Shown here: in pieces, positions 1-6,963 of the stretch
How positions within the stretch are numbered: position 1 is the stretch's first letter
Layout: each line of letters begins with the position of its first letter
Assembly (NCBI RefSeq): GCF_900604935.1
Contig: NZ_UWPC01000012.1
Location: forward strand, 1 to 47,076
DNA: 47,076 nucleotides
Direction: 5' to 3'
Origin: Vaginisenegalia massiliensis
GTDB lineage: Bacteria; Bacillota; Bacilli; Lactobacillales; Aerococcaceae
Program-made: the position numbers and the translations under genes
The notes under the pieces: model-generated
What the model was told of the DNA's origin: nothing
Database searches by the model: none
What the model saw: only the letters and a program-made list of their open reading frames with translations

Positions 1-127
1 CTATATAGAATATTATAATTTAGTTAGGAAGAAGAGAAAATTAAAAAGCAAGACTCCTGTAGAATACAGAAATCTTGCTTTAATGACAGTGGCTTAATAA
101 AAAGTTCAACTTTTTGGGTCCACTACA
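1..127 (+). mobile_element. 3' terminal part of an IS3-family (IS150-like) insertion sequence, left copy
   Basis: These 127 bases are the exact reverse complement of 46950-47076. They hold the last codons of a transposase followed by a terminal inverted repeat that, read from outside inwards, begins TGTAGTGGACCC; the element therefore ends at base 127 with CA, as usual for IS3-family TG...CA ends. The rest of the element lies outside the window. The junction falls inside a deoxynucleoside kinase gene. The exact length of 127 is also a common assembly k-mer, so the window edge is probably an assembly break in a repeated element. Confidence 0.85.
2..97 (+). CDS. IS3-family transposase OrfB, C-terminal 31 codons (partial)
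   Basis: Reading from base 2 gives an open frame that enters from outside the window and stops with TAA at 95-97. The end contains KSKTPVEYRNLAL, matching the conserved C-terminus of IS3/IS150 transposases (the general form is K..TP.EYR). This is the DDE-type DNA transposase that moves the element; only its non-catalytic tail is visible. An internal hairpin (arms 45-53 and 73-81) overlaps the last codons. The same frame is repeated in inverted orientation at the other end of the window. Confidence 0.8.
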   Translation, partial: YIEYYNLVRKKRKLKSKTPVEYRNLALMTVA

Positions 128-522
128 AAGTCGGGTGCTTTTTTCGGCAAAGAATCGAGTTCTTCCATCATGTTATCTAATAAATCTTCATAAATTTGAA
201 ATTCGATATCTGAAATGCGGCCCATCTGATGGTTCAATTTACAAAAGTACCAATCTTCATAGATCGAGCGATCGAGAACATTATTCTGATCTTTAAGGGC
301 TGCTTTAATTGAACTAAAGCGAGAATTTAAGAAACTCAATTGGAGCAAGAAAGGATAACGCTTAGCTAACTGTTCCTCCTCACTTGCTTGGTAATATAAA
401 GGCAATAAGGCATTATTTTCAACGTCTTCATAAAATACTTGGCTACCCAGATTTTTACTCAATAATTCTGCGATTGAAGTTTTTCCAGCACCAATCATGC
501 CACCTACAACTATCACGCTCAT
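106..522 (-). pseudogene. Deoxynucleoside kinase truncated by an IS insertion
   Basis: The protein starts with a P-loop, GGMIGAGKTS (residues 7-16), and continues with features of bacterial deoxyadenosine/deoxyguanosine kinases (dNK family), including DRSIYEDWYF around residues 84-93. These enzymes phosphorylate purine deoxynucleosides for salvage and are normally about 200-220 residues long. Here the host-derived part stops at about residue 131; the last six codons before the stop (VVDPKS) come from the terminal repeat of the insertion sequence. About 80 C-terminal residues, including the expected LID region, are missing, so the product is probably inactive. The start ATG at 520-522 has an AAGGAG-like site upstream. 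Confidence 0.85.
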
Positions 523-550
523 TGTTCAACTCCTTGTATCTATAAAGTGA

Positions 551-922
551 TTAGATATTGACTAATCTTGAAAAGATTAAAAAGAATAAATAGATTATTA
601 AAAGACTTGTGACGAGTAATAATAAGACTTTGATGCGGTCTCCGTGTGTCTTCCGAGGAAACCAACCACTAAGTAGGAGTAGAGGGTAGACGGAGCAAAG
701 CATTAAGATAAAATGACTAAATGTTTGTTTGGCAGCCGTCCAATTGGGTATCTTGAAGACAACATTGGACAACTGAATGACAAGAAGGATGGCGGCAAAA
801 TAAAAGATGTTTTTAGCGCTCTTAAAATGTTTTTGATAATTAAAGATAAAAGCAAGGATTAACAAAAGAAAAAACAAACCAAGAGCTTTTATCAAGCTGT
901 GCCAAATAAGTGAAGTTAACAT
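551..922 (-). CDS. Small integral membrane protein, resembles DUF3397
   Basis: A 123-residue, strongly hydrophobic protein with four predicted membrane segments (roughly residues 9-27, 39-56, 68-86 and 96-115) joined by short Lys-rich loops. Length and layout resemble the DUF3397 family of Lactobacillales membrane proteins, whose function is unknown. Three ATG codons lie in a row at 920-928; the third (922) is chosen because an AGAGGG ribosome site at 929-934 then has normal spacing. It is the first intact gene on this strand, upstream of the broken kinase, with a 29-bp gap to that gene, so the two may be co-transcribed. Confidence 0.55.
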   Translation of the reverse strand: MLTSLIWHSLIKALGLFFLLLILAFIFNYQKHFKSAKNIFYFAAILLVIQLSNVVFKIPNWTAAKQTFSHFILMLCSVYPLLLLSGWFPRKTHGDRIKVLLLLVTSLLIIYLFFLIFSRLVNI

Positions 923-1030
923 CATCATCCCTCTTTTCTAGCGTCAAACGCTGAACATATATCCTATTATAGCCGAAAGTGGAATAAATAGGCGTTAAAA
1001 TCTAATTAAAAAAATAATTATTTCTTTGGC

Positions 1031-1059
1031 CTGATTTCTTGCCAAAAAAATGCTATGAT
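1031..1059 (+). promoter_or_regulatory. Likely promoter of the phosphofructokinase gene
   Basis: An extended -10 element TGCTATGAT occupies 1051-1059, 37 bases before the GTG start. A weak -35 (CTGATT, 1031-1036) lies 17 bases upstream. The TG extension would compensate for the weak -35. Confidence 0.4.
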
Positions 1060-1095
1060 AAAGTTAAATATTGTCCTATATTAGGAGGTCATTTT

Positions 1096-2034
1096 GTGAA
1101 GAAAATCGGAATATTAACCAGTGGTGGCGACGCCCCAGGTATGAATAGTGCGATTCATACAGTCGTCAAAGAGGCTAGTGCGAATGGTCATCAAGTTTTT
1201 GGCTTTAATAATGGGTATCGCGGTTTAATTACTCGGGATTATCAATTTTTAGAAACCGCGTGGACTGAACGATTTGAAGGACAGGGTGGAACGATTCTTG
1301 GAACGTCCCGGTGCCCAGAATTCAAAGATCCAAGTGTTCGTCAAGAAGCTGCCCAAATGTTAAAAGAAGATGGTTTCGACGCTTTAATCGTGATCGGTGG
1401 CGACGGATCTTATCGGGGGGCTTTAGAGTTATCTAAGTTAGGGGTGCCTGTCGTTGCTTTACCGGGTACTATTGACAATGATATTCCGGATACGGATATG
1501 ACCATTGGTTTTTATACAGCTGTTAAATCAGTAGTTTCTTCGGTGGATCAAGTTAAAACAACCGCAGCTAGCCACGGTTTAATCTTCGCAATTGAGGTTA
1601 TGGGTCGACATGCACCAGATATTGCCTATTGGGCTGGTACGGCATTGGACGTTGAAGGAATTATTTATCGTCCTGAAGATGTGGACTTAGAGAAAATTAA
1701 AAATCAAATTGAACACTCCAAAAATGCGATGAAACGGTATCAACTCTTTATTATTGCTGAGGGGATAATGACCGCCAATGCGTTTGCTGATTTTATCCGC
1801 TCAAGTACCAATTATGATGTGCGTGGCTTAACGATTGGGCATGTTCAGCGGGGAGGCGGCCCAGCAGCTTTAGACCGCCTATTAGCGGGAGCTTATGCTA
1901 AACGAGCTGTGGAATATATCGTTAAAGAAGAGGGTTCAGGTTGTAATTTAGCGTTAAAATCGCGGCGAATTGTTGTTCAAGATATCGAGGAAACACTAAA
2001 TAAAGAAAAAGAAATGATTATGCCATTTATGTAG
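1096..2034 (+). CDS. pfkA: 6-phosphofructokinase (ATP), divergent form
   Basis: Cytosolic enzyme of the PfkA family, which phosphorylates fructose-6-P to fructose-1,6-bisP in glycolysis. The GTG start at 1096 follows AGGAGGT at 1084-1090 and gives 312 residues, close to the family's 320. Visible motifs: TSGGDAPGMN (9-17), GGDGS (101-105), GTIDND (124-129, catalytic Asp127), MGR (169-171) and HVQRGG (249-254). Unusual: the position equal to Arg162 of the E. coli enzyme, which binds fructose-6-P across the subunit interface, is Leu162. Allosteric-site arginines are also replaced (His21, Lys25, Gln63 for Arg54). It stands alone without the usual pyk neighbour. It may be a non-allosteric paralogue or have altered substrate preference. 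Confidence 0.85.
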   Translation: MKKIGILTSGGDAPGMNSAIHTVVKEASANGHQVFGFNNGYRGLITRDYQFLETAWTERFEGQGGTILGTSRCPEFKDPSVRQEAAQMLKEDGFDALIVIGGDGSYRGALELSKLGVPVVALPGTIDNDIPDTDMTIGFYTAVKSVVSSVDQVKTTAASHGLIFAIEVMGRHAPDIAYWAGTALDVEGIIYRPEDVDLEKIKNQIEHSKNAMKRYQLFIIAEGIMTANAFADFIRSSTNYDVRGLTIGHVQRGGGPAALDRLLAGAYAKRAVEYIVKEEGSGCNLALKSRRIVVQDIEETLNKEKEMIMPFM

Positions 2035-2041
2035 GCTAATT

Positions 2042-2070
2042 AAAAGTTCGTCAAAAGACGAACTTTTTTT
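2042..2070 (+). terminator. Intrinsic terminator of pfkA
   Basis: Stem AAAGTTCGTC / GACGAACTTT with an AAAA loop, followed by a run of T. It starts 8 bases after the pfkA stop. Confidence 0.85.
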
Positions 2071-2099
2071 GTTGACTGAGTGATTTTTACTTTATTTCT

Positions 2100-2139
2100 T
2101 ATATAGTGCGTGCTATTATCTAATAGCACGCACTATATA
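2100..2139. repeat. 40-bp perfect palindrome (19-bp arms, 2-bp spacer)
   Basis: The left arm 2100-2118 and right arm 2121-2139 are exact reverse complements, separated by TC. It lies between the pfkA terminator and the HAD gene, ending 22 bases before that gene's ATG. It has no long T-run, so it does not look like a normal terminator. In RNA it would form a very stable hairpin just upstream of the ribosome site; in DNA it could bind a dimeric regulator. I recognise no known repeat family. Confidence 0.7.
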
Positions 2140-2161
2140 TTTTCGTTGAAGAGGAGACGAC

Positions 2162-2878
2162 ATGATTAAAGTAATTGGCTTTGATTTGGATGACACCTTG
2201 TATGATCGCAATCAGATTTATCGTAATACCTATAATATTATGGAAAACAATGTGGTTCGGACCCACATGCGTTTTGAAGAGTTTAATAAAGTTTATCAAG
2301 AATTTTCCATTGCCGAATATCAATTATTTATCGCTGGACAAAAATCAAAATTAGCCTATAAGCTTGATCGCGTCATTCGTACCTATGAATTCTTTGGCTA
2401 TGATATTGATATGGAGAAGGCCTATATTTTTGATGCCTTATATTATTATTTCCGTGATAAAATTGTGCCACGGCCATATATGAAGTTGCTTCTTGAAATG
2501 TTAAAGAATACTGATTTGGAGCTCTTTATTTTAACTAACGGGGCTGAAGCGGATCAATTGAATAAATATCATAACCTAGAGTTGGAAGAATATATTCCCC
2601 GGGATCGTTTCTTTGTTTCAGAACGGTTAGGTATCTCTAAACCAGATAGACGGATTTTCCAAGCCGTTCAAAGTCAGTTAGGTTACGCGAGTCATGAAAT
2701 TCTTTATATTGGTGATCACCCGGATAATGATGTGATGGGAGCCGCCGATGCTGGTTGGTTAGCTTTCTACTTGAACCTAAAAGGCCAAAAAGTTGAACAT
2801 CCAAATGTACGTAGCTTTAGCGATGACGAGGCTATTTTCCGTTACTTTAATAGTAAAATTAATTTTGATTTATCATAG
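2162..2878 (+). CDS. HAD-superfamily hydrolase (YigB/haloacid dehalogenase-like phosphatase)
   Basis: Predicted cytosolic phosphatase of 238 residues. Motif I is DLDDTLYD (residues 8-15; the nucleophile is the first Asp, acid/base the second +2). Motif II is in LTNGAEA near residue 125, motif III includes the Lys in GISKPDRRIF, and motif IV is GDHPDNDVMGA. The cap domain between motifs I and II is helical, as in subfamily IA. Substrate cannot be predicted: relatives dephosphorylate FMN, sugar phosphates or pyrimidine nucleotides. The start has GAGGAG at 2150-2155. The 40-bp palindrome directly upstream may affect expression. Confidence 0.85.
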   Translation: MIKVIGFDLDDTLYDRNQIYRNTYNIMENNVVRTHMRFEEFNKVYQEFSIAEYQLFIAGQKSKLAYKLDRVIRTYEFFGYDIDMEKAYIFDALYYYFRDKIVPRPYMKLLLEMLKNTDLELFILTNGAEADQLNKYHNLELEEYIPRDRFFVSERLGISKPDRRIFQAVQSQLGYASHEILYIGDHPDNDVMGAADAGWLAFYLNLKGQKVEHPNVRSFSDDEAIFRYFNSKINFDLS

Positions 2879-3015
2879 AATAGAGCTAACTTTAACCAAT
2901 ATTCCTTTTAAAATGATAAATCAATATTATACTTATCTGCTCTAAGACTATTGTCAAGTATAGAAGGAATAGCATATAATGAATGCTTAATATAGCATTT
3001 TTTGGGAGGATGTCC

Positions 3016-4431
3016 ATGCAGAAAAAACTCGAGCATAAAAATATATTATGGTATACCCTAGCCTTTATGGCGTTTTCTACGGTTTGGTCATTTGGTAACG
3101 TAGTCAATGGCTTTTCCGCATACGGTGGTTTAAAAGCCATTATTTCTTGGATTATTATTTTTGCTATTTATTTTATTCCATATTCTTTAATGGTAGGGGA
3201 ATTGGGTTCGGCATTTAAAGAGGAAGGTGGCGGTGTTTCTTCTTGGATTAATGCCACGGTAGGGCCAAAATTAGCCTATTTAGCTGGATGGACCTATTGG
3301 GTGGTTCATATGCCGTATATCTCTCAAAAACCATCACGCATTTTGATTTCCTTATCTTGGATGATTTTTGGTGACAAAAGAATCAGTGATGCCAATGTCG
3401 TGATGATTCAAATGGTTTCATTAGTGATTTTTGCGATTGTTCTTGTCCTGGCTTCGCGAGGCGTTGATTTCATTAAGAAAGTTGCTGCATTAGCTGGATC
3501 TTCTATGTTTGTTATGTCCTTATTATTTGTCGTGTTAGCCCTAGCAGCTCCATCAATTATGGGAGCAAAGGTCAATCACTTGGACTTATCCGCTAAATCA
3601 TTAATGCCTGTTTTCGACTGGAAATTCTTATCAAGTTTATCCATTCTTGTCTTTGCGGTCGGGGGTTGTGAGAAAATCTCACCTTATGTAAATAAGATGA
3701 AGAGTCCGGCAAAAGACTTTCCTAAAGGGATGATTGCTTTAGTTATCATGGTAGCTATCACAGCTATGTTAGGGACGTTAGCATTAGGTTTAATGTTTGA
3801 TTCGAACAATATCCCTAAAGACTTAATGACCAATGGAACCTATTATGCTTTCCAAAAATTAGGGGAATATTATCATGTAGGTAATTTATTTATGATTATC
3901 TATGCGGTCGCTGATTTTATTGGTCAGGTTTCGATTATGATTATTTCAATTGATGCACCTTTACGTATTTTGATTGAATCATCTGATCGTCGCTTTATTC
4001 CTCAATCTTTATACAAACAAAACAAATACGGTGCCTATATTAATGGTCACAAATTAATTGGTGTAATCATCGCTATCTTAATTATTATCCCAGCTTTCGG
4101 TATTAAAGATGTGGATACTTTAGTAGTCTGGTTAGTTAAATTAAATGCCGTGTGTATGCCACTTCGTTATTTATGGGTATTCTTTGCCTACTATGCTTTG
4201 AAAAAAGCAGGTAGTCGCTTTAATTCTGAATATCGCTTCACTAAAGGAAAAGTTTCAGGTTATATTGCTGCTGCTTGGTGCTTCTTCTTTACCGCATTTG
4301 CCTGCATTTTAGGGATGTACTCAGAGGATAGCTTCCAATTAGTCTTAAATATTATTACGCCATTTATTTTGATTGGCTTAGGTCTTGTTTTGCCAACGAT
4401 TGCTAAGAAACAATTAGCTCAAAACGATTAA
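3016..4431 (+). CDS. APC-superfamily amino acid permease
   Basis: Integral membrane transporter of 471 residues with about 12 hydrophobic segments. The ATG at 3016 is chosen because GGGAGGA lies at 3004-3010; the open frame extends upstream but lacks such a site. Helix 1 contains the unwound Gly-rich stretch typical of the fold (FSTVWSFGNVVNGFSAYGG), followed by GELGSAFKEEGGGVSSW. It resembles Lactobacillales permeases annotated as amino acid permease or glutamate/GABA antiporter-like; substrate is not deducible. No decarboxylase or deaminase lies beside it. The gene is monocistronic, with a terminator 23 bases after its stop. Confidence 0.8.
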   Translation: MQKKLEHKNILWYTLAFMAFSTVWSFGNVVNGFSAYGGLKAIISWIIIFAIYFIPYSLMVGELGSAFKEEGGGVSSWINATVGPKLAYLAGWTYWVVHMPYISQKPSRILISLSWMIFGDKRISDANVVMIQMVSLVIFAIVLVLASRGVDFIKKVAALAGSSMFVMSLLFVVLALAAPSIMGAKVNHLDLSAKSLMPVFDWKFLSSLSILVFAVGGCEKISPYVNKMKSPAKDFPKGMIALVIMVAITAMLGTLALGLMFDSNNIPKDLMTNGTYYAFQKLGEYYHVGNLFMIIYAVADFIGQVSIMIISIDAPLRILIESSDRRFIPQSLYKQNKYGAYINGHKLIGVIIAILIIIPAFGIKDVDTLVVWLVKLNAVCMPLRYLWVFFAYYALKKAGSRFNSEYRFTKGKVSGYIAAAWCFFFTAFACILGMYSEDSFQLVLNIITPFILIGLGLVLPTIAKKQLAQND

Positions 4432-4454
4432 TTAATTCAAAATAGCAATTTAAT

Positions 4455-4494
4455 GACTCTTAGGTTAAGATAAGCCTAAGAGTCTTTATTCTTT
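4455..4494 (+). terminator. Intrinsic terminator after the permease
   Basis: Perfect 10-bp stem GACTCTTAGG / CCTAAGAGTC with a 10-base loop, followed by a T-rich tract. Confidence 0.8.
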
Positions 4495-4511
4495 AGGGAG
4501 TGTGAGTTCGC

Positions 4512-5192
4512 GTGAAGATATTCATTGTTGAAGATAATACAAATATTGCTCAATCAATGGCTGAAGAACTAAGAAAATGGCAATATGAGGTTTATCAAGT
4601 CGATGACTTTAACCAAGTTTTAGCTGAATTTAAAACGATTCAACCTCATCTCGTCTTGCTGGATATTAATTTACCGAGCTTCAATGGATATCACTGGTGT
4701 GGTCAAATTCGTCAAATTTCCAATGTTCCCATTATCATCATTTCATCGCGAAATGAACAAATGGACATGGTGATGGCTATGCAAATGGGAGCTGATGATT
4801 TTATTGTTAAACCATTCGATATGACGGTTACGATTGCTAAAATTCAGGCTCTCTTGCGTCGAACCTATGATTTTACTGATAATTTAGATTTGCTCACAAT
4901 GGATAAGTTAACTTTGTTTTTAGGTCAAGCGCGATTAGTATGGGAAGAGCAAACAGTTGATTTAACTCGGACGGAGTTACAAGTAATGGAAAGTTTGATG
5001 TTAGCTAAGGGCCAATTTGTAGCCCGTGAAAGCTTAATGGAGAAATGTTGGCAAAATGATTCTTTTATTGATGACAATACGTTAGCCGTAAATGTCACTC
5101 GTTTGCGGAAAAAACTGGCCACATTGACACCGGACTATCAAATTATTTCCAAGCGTAATGTAGGCTATGCCTTGAAACAGGAGACCTTATGA
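4512..5192 (+). CDS. bceR: OmpR-family response regulator, BceR-like
   Basis: A 226-residue DNA-binding response regulator. The receiver domain occupies residues 1-115 with acidic pocket Glu7-Asp8, phospho-acceptor Asp51 (LLDINLP) and Lys near VKPFD. The C-terminal winged helix ends with NVTRLRKKL and the RNVGYAL hairpin. The GTG start at 4512 follows AGGGAG. The stop overlaps the start of the kinase gene by 4 bases (ATGA), so they are translationally coupled. A match to the known BceR operator consensus lies before the downstream transporter genes, supporting a role as activator of peptide-antibiotic detoxification. Confidence 0.85.
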   Translation: MKIFIVEDNTNIAQSMAEELRKWQYEVYQVDDFNQVLAEFKTIQPHLVLLDINLPSFNGYHWCGQIRQISNVPIIIISSRNEQMDMVMAMQMGADDFIVKPFDMTVTIAKIQALLRRTYDFTDNLDLLTMDKLTLFLGQARLVWEEQTVDLTRTELQVMESLMLAKGQFVARESLMEKCWQNDSFIDDNTLAVNVTRLRKKLATLTPDYQIISKRNVGYALKQETL

Positions 5193-6088
5193 ATAAATTC
5201 AAAGCCTTTATCCATGATGAAATGAAGTTTATTATTTATTATCTGTTTTGCATGGGCATTATTAGCCTCATTTTCTATCTATATGGGTTACCTTGGGCAG
5301 AAGGGTTTCTTTTGTTAGCCTTTTTGAGTTTTATTTGGCTGCTTTTTTTGGGAGTATCTTGGCTTCGTTTCAAGAAAACGACGCAATTAAAGCTGGAGTT
5401 GGCTCAAGCGAAATCAGATTATCAAAACTTAATCAATCAGACGCAAGCGCAAACCAAACGCTTAGAGGATTATTTTGTTCTCTGGGTCCATCAAATTAAG
5501 ACTCCCATTACCAGTATTCAACTCATGCTTGATAACTATAATCCGCAACAAATGGGGAAAATTAAACAAGAATTAGCTAGCATTGAGACTTATACTGGAA
5601 TGGCCATTTCTTATATGAAATTAGCTAGTAAATCAACAGATTTAGATTTCACCATAGTTGATCTTGATAGTTTAATCCAACCCTTACTAAAGCGGTATTC
5701 CATCTGGTTTATCTACGATCATATTCAGCTGGACTATCAGCCACTTGAACAGAAAGTATTAACGGATGCGCGGTGGACAGCTATTATGATTGAACAGATT
5801 TTAGCCAATGCGGTGAAATATGCTAAAGGGGAAAAAATAAAACTCTTTTTTGATCCTCATGTCCACGGTTTGGTGATTGAAGATACCGGTATCGGTATTC
5901 GTGAAGAAGATTTACCTCGTATTTTTGAACAGGGTTTTTCGGGTTTTAATGGACAATACAATGATAAATCCTCAGGTCTTGGTCTATTTTTAGTAAAAGA
6001 AATTAGTCAAAAATTAGATCAAAAAGTAATCATCGAATCAACCCTAGGTCAAGGAACCCGGGTCACCCTCTATTTTAAATACCATTAA
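5189..6088 (+). CDS. bceS: Intramembrane-sensing histidine kinase, BceS-like
   Basis: A 299-residue membrane kinase. Two hydrophobic segments (about 13-33 and 38-58) are separated by only a few residues, so there is no extracellular sensor domain; this is the hallmark of Bce-type kinases, which sense through their partner transporter. The H-box is HQIKTPIT with His101, followed by N-box NAVKYAKG, G1 EDTGIGI and G2 GLGLFLV. It would phosphorylate the preceding regulator. The gene overlaps the regulator gene and is followed by the operator and the ABC transporter genes. Confidence 0.87.
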   Translation: MNKFKAFIHDEMKFIIYYLFCMGIISLIFYLYGLPWAEGFLLLAFLSFIWLLFLGVSWLRFKKTTQLKLELAQAKSDYQNLINQTQAQTKRLEDYFVLWVHQIKTPITSIQLMLDNYNPQQMGKIKQELASIETYTGMAISYMKLASKSTDLDFTIVDLDSLIQPLLKRYSIWFIYDHIQLDYQPLEQKVLTDARWTAIMIEQILANAVKYAKGEKIKLFFDPHVHGLVIEDTGIGIREEDLPRIFEQGFSGFNGQYNDKSSGLGLFLVKEISQKLDQKVIIESTLGQGTRVTLYFKYH

Positions 6089-6089
6089 C

Positions 6090-6103
6090 TTACAATTTTG
6101 TAA
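6090..6103. promoter_or_regulatory. BceR-type operator TTACA-ATTT-TGTAA
   Basis: The sequence fits exactly the published consensus for BceR-like regulators (TNACA-N4-TGTAA) and is extended by C/G to a 16-bp inverted repeat (6089-6104). It starts one base after the kinase stop and about 90 bases before the transporter ATPase gene. A possible -10 (TATACT, 6157-6162) lies downstream. This indicates separate, regulator-dependent induction of the transporter genes. Confidence 0.7.
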
Positions 6104-6192
6104 GCTAAGTTTTTATTTTGTTATTTAAAATAAAGGCTTGGCTTTTTTTCTTACCTTATACTTAGGGTACAAACACATAAGGGGGAGATAAG

Positions 6193-6963
6193 ATGAGTCT
6201 ATTAAAAGTAAAACAACTTAATAAAATTTATGGGGGCAAAATAGGTCAGGTCAAGACGCAAGCTTTAAATAATCTATCATTAGCTATCGATGAAGGGGAA
6301 TTTGTGGCTATTATGGGGGAATCTGGCTCGGGTAAATCGACCTTATTAAATATTATTGCCACTCTTGATCAACCAACCAGTGGACAAATTCAGTTTAATG
6401 GACAGGACTTAGCTAAGATTCCGCAAAAGGATTTAGCAGCATTTCGTCGGCAACAACTTGGCTTTGTCTTCCAGGATTTTAATGTTTTGGATAGTTTTAC
6501 CAATAAAGATAATATACTCTTGCCGTTAGTCTTATCTGGAACATCGGTTAAGCAAATGGAAAGTCAACTCAACAAAGTTGCTAGTCAAGTAGGAGTAGAA
6601 TCCTTACTTGAAAAGTATCCCTATGAAATATCAGGTGGACAGAAACAGCGGATTGCGATTGCTAGAGCGATTATTACCAATCCTAAATTATTACTAGCTG
6701 ATGAGCCGACGGGAGCATTAGATTCAAAGACAGCAGAACAAGTCATGAATTTATTTACTCAAATCAATGATGCAGGGAACACGTTGTTAATGGTCACACA
6801 CTCAATTCGATCTGCCTCATTCGCCAAACGGGTATCTTTCATTAAAGATGGAAGATTATTTCATGAAATCTATCGCGGTCAACTCAGCCAAGCCGACTTC
6901 CAAGAAAAAATCTCTCAAGCGATTACCATGTTAAATCAGCGAGGTGATTCATTTGAAGCCTAA
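6193..6963 (+). CDS. bceA: ABC transporter ATPase, BceA-like
   Basis: A 256-residue ATPase of the MacB/LolD-type family. Walker A is GESGSGKST (42-50), Q-loop VFQDFN (92-97), signature ISGGQKQR (146-153), Walker B LLLADEPTGALD (166-177), and the switch His is in MVTHS. It powers the adjacent FtsX-type permease in removing peptide antibiotics from their lipid targets. The start at 6193 has GGGGGAG at 6181-6187. It overlaps the permease gene by 11 bases. Confidence 0.9.
   Translation: MSLLKVKQLNKIYGGKIGQVKTQALNNLSLAIDEGEFVAIMGESGSGKSTLLNIIATLDQPTSGQIQFNGQDLAKIPQKDLAAFRRQQLGFVFQDFNVLDSFTNKDNILLPLVLSGTSVKQMESQLNKVASQVGVESLLEKYPYEISGGQKQRIAIARAIITNPKLLLADEPTGALDSKTAEQVMNLFTQINDAGNTLLMVTHSIRSASFAKRVSFIKDGRLFHEIYRGQLSQADFQEKISQAITMLNQRGDSFEA

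Noticed and set aside
1039-1095. Upstream extension of the phosphofructokinase frame
   Set aside because: The extra 19 codons include the promoter and the AGGAGGT ribosome site, and homologous proteins start at MKKIGIL.
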